Below are positions 9,504 through 19,091 of a DNA stretch of 64,000 nt, in pieces. Under the pieces are notes generated by a model. The model searched no databases. It was not told the origin of the DNA and saw only the letters and a list, made by a program, of their open reading frames with translations. Source of the stretch: Dyella sp. SG609 (GTDB taxonomy: Bacteria > Pseudomonadota > Gammaproteobacteria > Xanthomonadales > Rhodanobacteraceae); assembly GCF_012275375.1 (NCBI RefSeq), contig NZ_JAAZQJ010000012.1, positions 93,493 through 157,492 of the forward strand. The letters run 5' to 3'. The number at the start of each line of letters is the position of its first letter. Within the stretch, counting starts at the first letter, position 1. The position numbers and the translations under genes were made by a program.

Positions 9504-10598
9504 CTAGCCGTGCTCGAACAGGTCGCCCTGGGCGACGAAGCTGTCCTGCTCGACGAAGCCGGAGAGCCCCACCCCGACCAGCCGGTAGCGGCTTTCCGCC
9601 GGCCGCTCCACGCGGGCGCGCAGGGCGCAGGCCAGGTCGGCCAGTTCTTCGGCTGACGTGGGGCGCGTCGACGGCGTGAGGCTGCGCGTCAGCGTGTGGA
9701 AGTCGCTGGTCTTGAGCTTCAGCACCACGGTGCGCGCGATGCGGCCATGCGCGCCTGCCGCCTCGCGTTCGTGCGCGGCCCAGGTCTTCCCGGCCAGGCG
9801 GCGGATATGCGGTTCGAGTTCGTCCAGCGTGAGGTCGCTCTCGAAGGTGTCCTCGGCGGAGACCTGCAGGGTGGGGCGGTCCGGTTCCACCGCGTGTTCG
9901 TCGATGCCCAGCGACAACTCGTGCAGGCGCCGGCCCCAGCGGCCGAAGCGCTGTTCCAGTTCTTCCGCCGCGACGTTGCGCAGCTCGCCCACGGTGGCGA
10001 TATGCATGGCGGTGAGCTTGGCTTCCATCACCTTGCCCACGCCGGGCAGGCGGCCCACCGGCAGCGGGGCGAGGAAGTCCAGCACCTGGTGCGGGCGGAT
10101 CACGAACAGGCCGTCCGGTTTCTTCCAGTCCGAGGCGATCTTGGCCAGGAACTTGTTCGGCGCCACGCCGGCCGAGGCGGTGAGCTGCGTTTCCTCGCGG
10201 ATCGCCGCGCGGATCGCCTCGGCGGTGGCGGTGGCCGAAGGCAGCGCGGTGATCGACGAGGTGACGTCCAGGTAGGCCTCGTCCAGCGACAGCGGTTCGA
10301 TCAGCTCGGTATGCCGCGCGAAGATCTCGCGCACCTGCCGCGACACCGCCTTGTAGCGGCTGAAATCCGGCGGCACGAAGATCGCCTGCGGGCACAGCCG
10401 CTCCGCGCGCACCGCCGGCATCGCCGAACGCACGCCGAACTTGCGCGCCTCGTAGCTGGCCGCGCACACCACCGAACGCGCGCCGCGCCAGGCCACCACC
10501 ACCGGCTTGCCGCGCAGCTCGGGGTCGTCGCGCTGCTCCACCGACGCGTAGAACGCGTCCATGTCGATGTGGATGATCTTGCGCGGAGGCGGTGGCAC
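9504..10598 (-). CDS. dinB: DNA polymerase IV
   Basis: Error-prone Y-family polymerase for translesion synthesis, 364 residues, a normal length. It opens with HIDMDAFYASVE, holding the first catalytic aspartate, then the palm motif LSLDEAYLDVT with the second acidic pair, the helix-hairpin-helix region LPGVGKVMEAKL and a little-finger domain. The start is a GTG at 10598; no later start keeps the catalytic aspartate. No LexA box was seen in the 200 bases upstream. Confidence 0.95.
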   Translation of the reverse strand: MPPPPRKIIHIDMDAFYASVEQRDDPELRGKPVVVAWRGARSVVCAASYEARKFGVRSAMPAVRAERLCPQAIFVPPDFSRYKAVSRQVREIFARHTELIEPLSLDEAYLDVTSSITALPSATATAEAIRAAIREETQLTASAGVAPNKFLAKIASDWKKPDGLFVIRPHQVLDFLAPLPVGRLPGVGKVMEAKLTAMHIATVGELRNVAAEELEQRFGRWGRRLHELSLGIDEHAVEPDRPTLQVSAEDTFESDLTLDELEPHIRRLAGKTWAAHEREAAGAHGRIARTVVLKLKTSDFHTLTRSLTPSTRPTSAEELADLACALRARVERPAESRYRLVGVGLSGFVEQDSFVAQGDLFEHG

Positions 10599-10800
10599 GA
10601 GCGGAGCGGCAGGGATCGCGAGCGTGGATGGCGGCGAGAGTTAAGCACGGAACCGCCGCGCCTGCCCGATCCGCTGCCGGGCTTGCCCATTTCTGCCGAT
10701 CCGCTGGCGCGACGCTTGAAGGCACCGCGCCGGCCCGCAGATCACGTGCACTTACCGCCCCGCCTGCCAGGATGGGCGGCAATCACGCGAGGAAAAACCG

Positions 10801-11484
10801 ATGAAGATCCTGATGGTGCTGACGTCGCACGACCAGCTCGGCGATACCGGCCGCAAGACCGGCTTCTGGCTGGAAGAATTCGCCGCGCCGTACTACGTGT
10901 TCAAGGACGCCGGCGCGCAGATCGTGCTCGCCTCGCCCAAGGGCGGCCAGCCGCCGCTCGATCCCAAGAGCGACGAGCCCGACGCGCAGACCGAGGCCAC
11001 CCGCCGCTTCCGCGCCGATGCCAAGGCGGTGGAGGCGCTGGCCCATACCCAGCCGCTGGCCGAGGCGGCCAAGGCGCAGTACGACGCCGTGTTCTATCCC
11101 GGCGGGCACGGCCCGCTGTGGGACCTGGCGGAGGATGCCGACTCCGCCGCGCTGATCGAGCGCACCTACGCCGCCGGCAAGCCGGTGGGCGCGGTGTGCC
11201 ACGGGCCGGCGGTGTTCCGCCACACCCGTTTCAAGGGCGAGCCGCTGGTGCGCGGCAAGCGCGTCACCGGCTTCACCAACGGCGAGGAAGCCGCGGTCGG
11301 GCTCACCGACGTGGTGCCGTTCCTGGTCGAGGACATGCTCAAGGCACATGGCGCGGAGTATTCGAAGAAGGCCGACTTCCACCCCTACGCCGTCACCGAC
11401 GGCAACCTGGTGACGGGACAGAACCCGGCGTCGTCGGTGGATGCGGCCAAGGCCGTGCTGGCGCTGCTGCGCAACGAGGACTGA
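10801..11484 (+). CDS. DJ-1/PfpI family protein, Hsp31/glyoxalase III-like
   Basis: 227 residues in the class I glutamine amidotransferase-like fold. The nucleophile elbow is GAVCHGPAVF with Cys133-His134, and the family signature YPGGHGPLWDL lies at 99-109, with a glutamate near residue 25 placed as in Hsp31-like proteins. Members of this branch detoxify methylglyoxal or act as redox-sensitive chaperones; which applies here cannot be read. GAGGAAAA precedes the ATG. It stands alone, with a stem-loop after it. Confidence 0.85.
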   Translation: MKILMVLTSHDQLGDTGRKTGFWLEEFAAPYYVFKDAGAQIVLASPKGGQPPLDPKSDEPDAQTEATRRFRADAKAVEALAHTQPLAEAAKAQYDAVFYPGGHGPLWDLAEDADSAALIERTYAAGKPVGAVCHGPAVFRHTRFKGEPLVRGKRVTGFTNGEEAAVGLTDVVPFLVEDMLKAHGAEYSKKADFHPYAVTDGNLVTGQNPASSVDAAKAVLALLRNED

Positions 11485-11493
11485 GCCGCGCGC

Positions 11494-11523
11494 GGAGACG
11501 GGCAGGGCGGCCTGCCCGTCTCC
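11494..11523 (+). other. Strong stem-loop without T run
   Basis: GGAGACGGGCAGG and its perfect complement around a four-base loop, directly after the DJ-1 family gene. No U tract follows, so it could be an mRNA 3' stabiliser or part of a Rho-dependent end rather than an intrinsic terminator. Confidence 0.45.
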
Positions 11524-11589
11524 ATGCTGCCGCGCATAGGGCATAGGTCATCAGTCATGCGGGGGCGTCCCGGGTTATCGTCGACGCTT

Positions 11590-12921
11590 ATGACCGATAC
11601 CTCACCTTCGTACCTCCGCCGCCTCGGCACCTGGGACGCCGCCGCCATCGTGATCGGCGGCGTGATCGGCGGCGGCATCTTCCGCAGCACCTCCACCGTG
11701 GCCGAGCGCACCTCTTCCGGCGCGGAACTGCTGCTGCTGTGGGCGATCGGCGGCGCGCTGACCCTGGCCGGCGTGCTGTGCTACGCCGAGCTGGGCGCGC
11801 GGAGGCCGCAGGCGGGCGGCATCTACATCTATCTGCGCGAGGCCTTCGGCCAGCTGCCGGCGTTCCTGTTCGGCTGGACCATGGCGCTGATCAACTATCC
11901 CGGCAGCGTGGCGGCGGTGGCGACCACCTTCGCCGATTACTTCTGCGCCGCGGTCGGCCTGCCGCTGCCGTGGGTGAAGCCAGTGGCGGCGGCGGCGATC
12001 CTGTTCATCGTCGGCGTGAATTTCTTCGGCATCCGTGCCGGCTCGCGCATGCTCAACCTGTTCACCGTGCTGAAGCTGGCCGCCATCGCCATGCTGGTGG
12101 CGGCGGCGCTGGTGCTGGCGCGCGGGCATCTGGGCATGGCGCTGGCGCCGGATCCGGTGCACCAGGCGCGGCCCTGGGATTTCCTCGGCGCCTTGTTGCC
12201 GGTGCTGTTCACCTACGGCGGCTTCCACTACCTCAACGACCTGGCCGGCGAAGTGCGCGAACCGCAGCGCACGCTGCCGCGCGCACTGGGCCTGGGGCTG
12301 GCGGCGGTGGTGCTGTGCTATCTGCTGGTCAACTTCGCTTATCTGGCCGGGCTCGGCCATGCGGGCCTGGCCGCCAGCCATGCGCCGGCCGCGGACCTGA
12401 TGCACAAGCTGTTCGGCGAAGCCGGCGCGCGGGTGATGGCGATCGGCATCGCCTGTTCCACCTTCGGCTATTGCAGCATCGCCATTGCCGGCGGCGCGCG
12501 CGTGCTGCAGACCATGGGCGCGGACGGCATGTTCTTCCGCGCGGTGGGCCGCATCGACGCGCGGTCGCGCGCGCCGCAGGTGGCGTTGGCGGTGCTCGGC
12601 GGCTGGGCCATCGTGCTGGTGCTGTCCGGCAGCTTCGGCCAGCTGCTCAACTACACCACGGTGGGCGAGTGGCTGTTCCATGCCTTCGGCATTGCCACGC
12701 TGTTCTGGTATCGCCGCCGCTTCGCGGCGGAGCCGGCGCCGTACCGGGTGCCGTTCTATCCGGTGCTGCCGTTCCTGTTCGTGCTGACGGTGCTGGGTGT
12801 GATCGCGGCGACGGTGTTCGATTCGCCGGGAGACGCCGGCATGAGCCTGCTGCTGGTGCTGGTCGGCGTGCCGGTTTATCTGGTGTGGCGTGCGTGGCAG
12901 CGGCGGCAAGGTCCGGCGTGA
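11590..12921 (+). CDS. APC-family amino acid permease
   Basis: Inner-membrane amino acid transporter or exchanger of 443 residues with about 12 helices. The opening GTWDAAAIVIGGVIGGGIF is the conserved helix-1 substrate-binding stretch of APC carriers, and PQAGGIYIYLREAFG follows in helix 3, as in the LAT/polyamine branch. The start at 11590 (MTDTSPSYLRR) gives the usual short N-terminus; the longer in-frame ATG at 11524 lies in the upstream stem-loop. Single gene; substrate unknown. Confidence 0.87.
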   Translation: MTDTSPSYLRRLGTWDAAAIVIGGVIGGGIFRSTSTVAERTSSGAELLLLWAIGGALTLAGVLCYAELGARRPQAGGIYIYLREAFGQLPAFLFGWTMALINYPGSVAAVATTFADYFCAAVGLPLPWVKPVAAAAILFIVGVNFFGIRAGSRMLNLFTVLKLAAIAMLVAAALVLARGHLGMALAPDPVHQARPWDFLGALLPVLFTYGGFHYLNDLAGEVREPQRTLPRALGLGLAAVVLCYLLVNFAYLAGLGHAGLAASHAPAADLMHKLFGEAGARVMAIGIACSTFGYCSIAIAGGARVLQTMGADGMFFRAVGRIDARSRAPQVALAVLGGWAIVLVLSGSFGQLLNYTTVGEWLFHAFGIATLFWYRRRFAAEPAPYRVPFYPVLPFLFVLTVLGVIAATVFDSPGDAGMSLLLVLVGVPVYLVWRAWQRRQGPA

Positions 12922-12922
12922 C

Positions 12923-13012
12923 GCCGTAGGTTGGGGTGAGCGCAGCGAACCCCAACAAGCGCTGCCGGGTGCCGTGTTGTTGGGGTTCACTGCGTTCACC
13001 CCAACCTACGGC
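12923..13012. repeat. GTAGGTTGGGG inverted-repeat element, copy 1
   Basis: Long palindromic element: GCCGTAGGTTGGGG at the left, CCCCAACCTACGGC at the right, with an inner GAACCCCAAC / GTTGGGGTTC pair. It starts one base after the permease stop. Copies 2 and 3 are at 22537 and 26955. Confidence 0.85.
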
Positions 13013-13039
13013 GCTCCAGTCGGGGTGGAGGAGTGGCAC

Positions 13040-15166
13040 GTGAGGCGATGGCATACATTCGGCTGCTTGATGCTGGCATCCCTGTGCGGCGGGTCCGCCG
13101 TGGCCGGGCAGGTGGTCGATCTCGGCCAGCCCTCCGCCAAGGTCGCGCTCGAACAGGTGCAGCGCGGCGCCCATGAAGTGCGCGATGGCGCCGCGGTGCT
13201 GCAGCCCTTCGTGTTTCAGCCCGCTGCCGCTCCGCATCTCACGCTCGCACCCGCTCAAGGCAGCTGGGACTGGAGCGCCCAGGGCGAACTGCACCTGCGC
13301 GTGCAGAGCGGCATGGCCTGGGCGGTAACGTTGCGCATCGATATCGACGGCGCCGGCAAGGATCAGGCGCTGCACGCCACGGTTGGCATTCCTGCCGGCC
13401 CTCCGCAGACCGTAGTGGTGCCGCTGCATGCCGTCTCGCCACGCGCGCAGGGCATGCAGGCGGGGCCGCCGATGCCGTACGAGCGCAAGGGCCAGCGCGT
13501 GCTGGTCGCCACCGTGGTCGAAGGGCAGCTCGATCTGCACAAGGTCGCTGCAGTGCGCCTGAGCATGCCTGCGCCGCAAGCCGCGCAGACGTTGCTGTTC
13601 GGCAAGCTGGAGACGATGTCTGGCGACGCTGCGCTGCGCGACGCGTATACCGCCATCGTCGACGCCTACGGCCAGTACACGCGCGGCCAATGGCCGGAGA
13701 AGATCGACAGCGATGCCGCGCTGCGCGCCGCGCAGGCCAAGTCCGTTGCGGCGCCGTCGCCGGCGAAGCGCGATCCCTACGGCGGCCGCACCGACCTGCC
13801 TGCGTTCAAAGCCAACGGCTGGTTCCACACCGAGCGCCGCGACGGCCGCTGGTCGCTGGTGACGCCGGACGGCCATGCGTTCTTCTCGCTCGGCGTCAAT
13901 GCGGTGACCACGGAGCAGCGCAGCTACGTGCAGGGACGCGAGTGGATGTTCACCGGCCTGCCGCCCGACAGTGGCGCCTGGCATGCCTTCTACGGCAGCG
14001 GCGACAACCGCTCGCCCGATGCGCAGGCCGCCGCGGGCATCGGCTACAACCACGGGCGCTGGTTCGATTTCTACGCGGCCAACCTGTATCGCCTCGACGG
14101 CGCGGACTGGCCGCAGGCCTGGCGCCAGCGCACGCTGGCGCGCCTGCATGCGTGGGGCTTCAACACGCTGGGCAACTGGAGCGACGAGGCGCTGGCGGGC
14201 GAGCGCACGAATCGCCTGGCTTACACGCGTTCGATCGAAGTCGCCGGCGTATTCGGCAATGTCTCCAGCGGCTACGACTATTGGGGCCGCATGCCGGATC
14301 CGTTCGACCCGCGCTTCGCGCAGGCGGCGGAAGCGGCGGCGGTGAAGGCCAGCAAGGGCGTGGCCGGCGATCCCTGGCTGCTGGGTTATTTCGCCGACAA
14401 CGAACTGCCGTGGGCCGGCCAGGGGCCGCAGGGGCGCTGGGGCCTTGCGCTGGGCACGCTGCGCGGCGAGGCGCGCAGCGATGCGAAGCAGGCCTTTATC
14501 GCGGCGCTCAAGCGCAAGTACGGCGAACCGGCGAAGCTGGCGGCGGCGTGGGGCATCGCATTGCCTTCATGGGATGCGCTCAACGCCACGGGCTACAACG
14601 CGCCGCTGCCCAGCGAAGCGCATCCGGCGGTCGCCGCCGACTACAGCGCCTGGCTGCGGCAATACGCCGAGCAATATTTCCGCGTGGTGAGCGAAGCGCT
14701 GCACAGGCACGATGCGCATCATCTGTTCCTCGGCGGCCGCTTCGCGGTGAACACGCCGGAAGCCGTCGCTGCCTGCGCGCGCTACTGCGACGTGCTCAGC
14801 TTCAACGCCTACACCGACGTGCCGCAGCACGGCGTCGACATGGCGGCCATCGCCAAGCTCGGCAAGCCCGTGATGCTCACCGAATTCCATTTCGGCTCGG
14901 ACGACCGCGGACCGTTCGGCCGCGGCGTGGTGCCGGTGTGGAACGAGGCGCAGCGCGGCGAGGCGTATGCGCGCTACGTGCAGGCCGCGGCGCAGGACCC
15001 GAACGTGGTCGGCGCGCACTGGTTCGAGTACACCGACCAGCCGGTAAGCGGCCGTACGCTGGACGGCGAGAACTCGCACGTCGGCCTGGTCGGCATTACC
15101 GATATCCCGTTCGGGAGCTTCGTCGACGCGGTGCGCAAGGCCAACGAGCAGGCCGGCGCGCGCTGA
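13040..15166 (+). CDS. Exported clan GH-A glycoside hydrolase, GH50 beta-agarase/galactosidase-like
   Basis: 708 residues. A signal peptide (to about residue 23, ending SAVAG) precedes a beta-rich N-terminal domain and a TIM-barrel catalytic domain that starts near WFHTERRDGRWSLVTPDGH. Likely acid/base is the glutamate of GYFADNELPW and the nucleophile that of MLTEFHFG, spaced as in clan GH-A. The whole resembles GH50 agarase-type enzymes, but agar is an unlikely substrate in this kind of organism, so a plant or microbial galactan is possible. Start is GTG 13040 because GGAGGAG lies 6 bases before it; earlier starts would translate the repeat element. Confidence 0.78.
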   Translation: MRRWHTFGCLMLASLCGGSAVAGQVVDLGQPSAKVALEQVQRGAHEVRDGAAVLQPFVFQPAAAPHLTLAPAQGSWDWSAQGELHLRVQSGMAWAVTLRIDIDGAGKDQALHATVGIPAGPPQTVVVPLHAVSPRAQGMQAGPPMPYERKGQRVLVATVVEGQLDLHKVAAVRLSMPAPQAAQTLLFGKLETMSGDAALRDAYTAIVDAYGQYTRGQWPEKIDSDAALRAAQAKSVAAPSPAKRDPYGGRTDLPAFKANGWFHTERRDGRWSLVTPDGHAFFSLGVNAVTTEQRSYVQGREWMFTGLPPDSGAWHAFYGSGDNRSPDAQAAAGIGYNHGRWFDFYAANLYRLDGADWPQAWRQRTLARLHAWGFNTLGNWSDEALAGERTNRLAYTRSIEVAGVFGNVSSGYDYWGRMPDPFDPRFAQAAEAAAVKASKGVAGDPWLLGYFADNELPWAGQGPQGRWGLALGTLRGEARSDAKQAFIAALKRKYGEPAKLAAAWGIALPSWDALNATGYNAPLPSEAHPAVAADYSAWLRQYAEQYFRVVSEALHRHDAHHLFLGGRFAVNTPEAVAACARYCDVLSFNAYTDVPQHGVDMAAIAKLGKPVMLTEFHFGSDDRGPFGRGVVPVWNEAQRGEAYARYVQAAAQDPNVVGAHWFEYTDQPVSGRTLDGENSHVGLVGITDIPFGSFVDAVRKANEQAGAR

Positions 15167-15196
15167 TCAGTCGAGCCTGATCAGCCGAGAGAGTGT

Positions 15197-15604
15197 TCAA
15201 CCGACGAGGCTGGTCACCGCGCCGAACACCACCAGCATGATCACCGCCACCGCCAGGCAGGCGCTGGTCGGCTTGATGCGACGCGCATCGATGCGCGGCA
15301 CCAGCCGCCACAGCAGCGCGGCGCCGATCAGCATGTTCAGCACGATGGCGGCGCGCCAGCCGGCGGTGCGCAGCAGGGCCAATGGGTCCACCTGCGCGCC
15401 GTGCTTCATCAGCACGGCGCCGCCGACGATCACGTCCAGCAGCATCCACAGCAGGCAGGCCAGGTAGGTGCGGTTGAACACCACCGGGCTGCGTTCGATC
15501 CAGCGCAGCACCGCCCACGCGATGATCGCCAGGAACAGCGCGCCGATGCTGCTGTAGAGCACCCACCACAGCAGGCTGCTGAGCAGCACCAGGAAGGTGT
15601 TCAT
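15197..15604 (-). CDS. Small multispanning membrane protein of unknown function
   Basis: 135 residues with four predicted membrane helices and little else: MNTFLVLLSSLLWWVLYSS, a second pair around residues 45-65 and 85-100, and a C-terminal helix. Its ATG overlaps the stop of the DUF962-like gene at 15601, so the two are translationally coupled. No family recognised. Confidence 0.7.
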   Translation of the reverse strand: MNTFLVLLSSLLWWVLYSSIGALFLAIIAWAVLRWIERSPVVFNRTYLACLLWMLLDVIVGGAVLMKHGAQVDPLALLRTAGWRAAIVLNMLIGAALLWRLVPRIDARRIKPTSACLAVAVIMLVVFGAVTSLVG

Positions 15605-16092
15605 GCCTGCTCCCCGCCCAGGCCCAGGCGGCGCATCAGCTTGTCCAGCAGCCAGGCGGGACCGACCAGCAGGTAGGAGAGGTCGGTGAGGAAGCTGGGG
15701 CGGCGGCCTTCGATCGCATGGCCGACGAACTGGCCGACCCAGGCCACCGCGAACACCGCCACCGCGCTCCAGCGCAGCACGCCGGCGCCGTACTGCGCGT
15801 GGATCCATGCGGTGGGCAGGTCCAGCAGCACGAACACCACGAACATGGCGCCGCCCATGCGCCGCGAATGCTTCCAGTAACAGGCGAAGGCCAGCACCTG
15901 CGCGGCGACGGACCAGAAACCCGGGCGGCCGAGCAGGGCCGGCACCGGGATGGTCCACATCAGCGCGATGGCGCTCCACAGGATCAGCGGCACGCACACC
16001 TCGTGCAGCCGCTGGTTGACGGGGTGGCGATGGTCGCCGGCGTAGCTGTCCAGCCAGGGGCCCAGGCCGGTGCGCGGTTCCGCGGTGCGCAT
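15601..16092 (-). CDS. DUF962/Mpo1-like membrane protein
   Basis: 163 residues. The N-terminal WLDSYAGDHRHPVNQRLHEVCVP with its spaced histidines matches the DUF962 (YGL010w/Mpo1) family, whose yeast member is an Fe-dependent dioxygenase of 2-hydroxy fatty acids. Four membrane helices follow, with FVGHAIEGRRPSF holding another conserved His. The start at 16092 is 8 bases past the purC stop, so it probably shares the purC transcript. Enzymatic role in bacteria is inferred from the yeast relative only. Confidence 0.75.
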   Translation of the reverse strand: MRTAEPRTGLGPWLDSYAGDHRHPVNQRLHEVCVPLILWSAIALMWTIPVPALLGRPGFWSVAAQVLAFACYWKHSRRMGGAMFVVFVLLDLPTAWIHAQYGAGVLRWSAVAVFAVAWVGQFVGHAIEGRRPSFLTDLSYLLVGPAWLLDKLMRRLGLGGEQA

Positions 16093-16100
16093 GGCGGCGC

Positions 16101-16997
16101 TCAGCCCAGCTCGATATCGGCCAGGCGGCGCAGCGCCTCGGCGTACTTGGCTTCGGTGCGGCCGATCACCTCGGCCGGCACGCGCGGGCCGGGCGCGGTC
16201 TTGTTCCAGTCCAGCGTTTCCAGGTAGTCGCGCACGAACTGCTTGTCGTAGCTGGGCGGGCTGATGCCCACCTGGTATTCGTCGGCCGGCCAGTAGCGCG
16301 AGGAGTCGGGCGTGAGCATCTCGTCCATCACGTAGAGCTTGCCGTCTTCGTCGGTGCCGAATTCCAGCTTGGTGTCGGCCAGGATGATGCCGCGCCCGGC
16401 GGCATAGGCGGCGGCCCACTTGTAGATGGCGAGGGTGGCCTCGCGCACCTGTTCGGCGAGCTCCGCGCCCACCGCGGCGACCACCGCGTCGAAGCTGACG
16501 TTCTCGTCGTGGTCGCCGACGGCGGCCTTGGTCGACGGGGTGAAGATCGGTTCCGGCAGCTGCTGCGCCTGCTTCAGGCCCGCCGGCAGCGCGATGCCGC
16601 AGACCGCGCCGGTGGCCTGGTAGTCCTTCCAGCCCGAGCCGATGAGATAGCCGCGCGCGATCGCCTCCACCGGCACCGGTTTCAGGCGGCGGGTGACCAC
16701 GGCGCGCTTCTCGTACAGGGCCAGGTCGGTGCCGGCGGGAAGCACCTCGCTCAGCGGCGTGTGCAGCAGGTGGTTCGGCACCAGGTGTCCGGTCTTGGCA
16801 AACCAGAAGTTGGAGATCTGGGTGAGCATCTCGCCCTTGCCGGGAATCGGGTCGGGCAGCACCACGTCGAAGGCGGACAGGCGGTCGCTGGCCACGATCA
16901 GCAGGCGGTTGCCGGGCAGCGCGTAGACGTCGCGCACCTTGCCGCGGTGGAGCAGTTCCAGGCCGGGCAGATCGGATTGCAGCAGGGTGGTGGGCAC
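16101..16997 (-). CDS. purC: Phosphoribosylaminoimidazole-succinocarboxamide synthase (SAICAR synthase)
   Basis: Purine biosynthesis enzyme that joins aspartate to CAIR with ATP. 298 residues, the longer (about 290-310) form. It shows the N-terminal [16 protein letters not shown]-binding strand, [43 protein letters not shown] and [12 protein letters not shown]. The start is GTG 16997 ([11 protein letters not shown]): AGGAG lies 6 bases upstream and the N-terminus fits relatives. An in-frame TTG at 17027 would add 10 unlikely residues. Confidence 0.95.
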   Translation of the reverse strand: MPTTLLQSDLPGLELLHRGKVRDVYALPGNRLLIVASDRLSAFDVVLPDPIPGKGEMLTQISNFWFAKTGHLVPNHLLHTPLSEVLPAGTDLALYEKRAVVTRRLKPVPVEAIARGYLIGSGWKDYQATGAVCGIALPAGLKQAQQLPEPIFTPSTKAAVGDHDENVSFDAVVAAVGAELAEQVREATLAIYKWAAAYAAGRGIILADTKLEFGTDEDGKLYVMDEMLTPDSSRYWPADEYQVGISPPSYDKQFVRDYLETLDWNKTAPGPRVPAEVIGRTEAKYAEALRRLADIELG

Positions 16998-17114
16998 GGC
17001 GGACTCCTGGGCGGTCAAGGCGGGCAAGCCCGCTATTGTAGCGGCGGGTGGGCCGCGGATCGCCGTGGCGGGGCTGCTAGTATGGGAGTCTTTAGCCCCT
17101 TACCTGTGTCGCCG

Positions 17115-17426
17115 ATGCGCCTCGCCCTGACTGCGGTACTCGTTCTCGCCGCCAGCCTTCCCGCCGTTGCCGCCACGCCGCCGAAGCCGGCGCGGCTGGG
17201 CCTGTGCGCGGCCTGCCATGGCGAAACCGGCATCGCGCAGATTCCCGGCGCGCCGCACCTGGCCGCGCAGAAGGCCGAGTACCTGCGCGAGGCCCTCCGC
17301 CAGTACCGCGACGGCCGCCGCAAGGCGCCGATCATGCAGGCGGCGATCGGCCCGGTGAGCGAGGCGGACCTGGACGAACTGGCCCGCTGGTACAGCCAGC
17401 AGGCGCCGGTGAAGGCGCAGCCATGA
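17115..17426 (+). CDS. Small periplasmic class I cytochrome c
   Basis: 103 residues. A signal peptide (cleaved near AVAA-T) precedes a single haem domain with CAACH at 31-35 and a distal Met candidate in APIMQAA at 74. The size and the spacing from CxxCH to Met suggest a c553/c4-half electron carrier. It is divergent from purC, and its stop overlaps the start of the DjlA-like gene by ATGA, so both are made from one message. Confidence 0.85.
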   Translation: MRLALTAVLVLAASLPAVAATPPKPARLGLCAACHGETGIAQIPGAPHLAAQKAEYLREALRQYRDGRRKAPIMQAAIGPVSEADLDELARWYSQQAPVKAQP

Positions 17427-18226
17427 GCATGTCCTGGACCCTGGTGCTGGCCTTCCTGGGCCTGGTCTTCGGCCACAGCCTGTCGACCATGATCGCCGGC
17501 GGCGTGGTCGGCTTCGTCATCGACAGCATGCGCCAGACCCGGCGCCGCCGTACCCCGTCCGAGGGCGGCTACATCGGCCCGCTGTTCGCCCTGCTGGGCG
17601 CGGTGGCCAAGTCGGATGGCCGCGTGTCGGAGGCGGAGATCGCCGTCGCCGAGCGCCTGATGTCGCGCATGGGCCTGCCGGCCGAGCAGCGCCAGCAGGC
17701 GGTGGCCGCCTTCAACGCCGGCAAGGCGCCGGAGTTCGACGTGACCCCGGCCATCGACGAGCTGCGCCAGTGGGTGGGCGTGCGCCGCGACCATGCCTTC
17801 CCGGTGCTGGACGTGGTGATCGACACCGTGCTGGCCGAGGGCAATCCGCCCCCGGAGAAAATGGCCATCCTGCGCCAGCTCGCCTTCGCCCTGCGGGTCA
17901 GCGACATGGAGCTGATGGCGCTGATGGCGATGAAGGGCTATGCCTGGAACGCTGGCGCCAACTACCGCGGCCAGGCCTATGGCAACGGCAACGGCTACGC
18001 GCCGCCGCAGCGCAATACCAGCGGCCCGGATCCCTACACCGTGCTGGGCATCGGCCGCGACGTCGACGACCGCGCCGTGAAGCGCGCCTACCGCAAGCTG
18101 ATTTCCGAACACCACCCCGACCGCCTGGGCGACCTGCCCGAGGACATGCGCAAGCGGGCCGAAGCGCGCGCCAGCGAGATCAACGCGGCGTACGAGCGGA
18201 TCAAGGCCGAGCGCGGGTTTAAGTGA
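17423..18226 (+). CDS. DjlA-like membrane-anchored DnaJ co-chaperone
   Basis: 267 residues: one N-terminal membrane helix (about 5-33), a TerB-like helical domain (about 48-145), a Gly/Asn/Tyr linker, then a C-terminal J domain (about 200-267) with the HPD motif in SEHHPDRLG. This is the order of DjlA, which presents DnaK to membrane-proximal substrates. Coupled by ATGA overlap to the upstream cytochrome gene. Confidence 0.9.
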   Translation: MSMSWTLVLAFLGLVFGHSLSTMIAGGVVGFVIDSMRQTRRRRTPSEGGYIGPLFALLGAVAKSDGRVSEAEIAVAERLMSRMGLPAEQRQQAVAAFNAGKAPEFDVTPAIDELRQWVGVRRDHAFPVLDVVIDTVLAEGNPPPEKMAILRQLAFALRVSDMELMALMAMKGYAWNAGANYRGQAYGNGNGYAPPQRNTSGPDPYTVLGIGRDVDDRAVKRAYRKLISEHHPDRLGDLPEDMRKRAEARASEINAAYERIKAERGFK

Positions 18227-18228
18227 TG

Positions 18229-18373
18229 CGGGGAACGGGGATTGGGGAGCGGGGAACAGAGAGTTCCCGGTAACTTGATCCATCGTTACCCACTCGGAGT
18301 CCTCATCCGGCGCTGCGTAACCCGGTGCTAGGCTTTTCCCGTTCCCTGTTCCCCAATTCCAGTTCCCCGCCCC
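18229..18373. repeat. GGGGAACGGGG inverted-repeat element, copy 1
   Basis: Left arm GGGGAACGGGGATTGGGG with a partial second unit, right arm CCCGTTCCCTGTTCCCC plus a further GTTCCCCG, separated by about 80 unrelated bases. It fills the whole djlA-like to rpe gap. A second copy lies at 20398-20500. Confidence 0.75.
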
Positions 18374-18374
18374 T

Positions 18375-19043
18375 ATGAAACAGCCCAACGTCATCGCCCC
18401 CTCGATCCTCTCCGCCGACTTCGCCCGCCTGGGCGAGGACACCGCCAAGGCGCTGGCCGCCGGCGCGGACTGGGTGCACTTCGACGTGATGGACAACCAT
18501 TACGTGCCCAACCTGACCATCGGCCCGATGGTGCTCAAGGCGCTGCGCGACTACGGCGTCACCGCGCCGATCGACGTGCACCTGATGGTCAAGCCGGTGG
18601 ACCGCATCGTGCCGGACTTCGCCAAGGCGGGCGCCAGCGTGATCAGCTTCCATCCGGAAGCCAGCGAGCACGTCGACCGCACCATCGGCCTGATCAAGGA
18701 TTCCGGCTGCCAGGCCGGCCTGGTGTTCAACCCGGCCACGCCGCTGAACTGGCTGGACCACGTGCTGGACAAGCTCGACCTGGTGCTGATCATGTCGGTC
18801 AATCCCGGCTTCGGCGGCCAGAAGTTCATCCCGCATGCGCTGGACAAGCTGCGCGAAGTGCGCCGCCGCATCGACGAGAGCGGCCGCGCGATCCGCCTGG
18901 AAGTGGACGGCGGCGTCACCGCCGACAATATCGGCGCGATCGGCGCCGCTGGCGCGGACACCTTCGTGGCGGGCTCGGCCATCTTCAATGCGCCGGGTTA
19001 CCAGGCGGTGATCAAGGCCATGCACGCCCAGCTGGGCACCTGA
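18375..19043 (+). CDS. rpe: Ribulose-phosphate 3-epimerase
   Basis: Pentose phosphate enzyme interconverting ribulose-5-P and xylulose-5-P. 222 residues, standard length. Conserved stretches in order: [32 protein letters not shown] with metal-binding His and catalytic Asp, [25 protein letters not shown], and [12 protein letters not shown] with the second catalytic Asp. The message starts immediately after a repeat element. Confidence 0.96.
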   Translation: MKQPNVIAPSILSADFARLGEDTAKALAAGADWVHFDVMDNHYVPNLTIGPMVLKALRDYGVTAPIDVHLMVKPVDRIVPDFAKAGASVISFHPEASEHVDRTIGLIKDSGCQAGLVFNPATPLNWLDHVLDKLDLVLIMSVNPGFGGQKFIPHALDKLREVRRRIDESGRAIRLEVDGGVTADNIGAIGAAGADTFVAGSAIFNAPGYQAVIKAMHAQLGT

Positions 19044-19061
19044 GCCTGAACCGCGGGCAAT

Positions 19062-19091
19062 AAAAATCCCGGCGCGGGGAAGCGCCGGGAT
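19062..19091 (-). terminator. Minus-strand Rho-independent terminator
   Basis: Ten-base perfect stem ATCCCGGCGC / GCGCCGGGAT with a six-base loop. The flanking AAAAA lies on the left, so the U tract belongs to a minus-strand RNA; no T run follows on +, so it does not serve rpe well. Confidence 0.65.
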
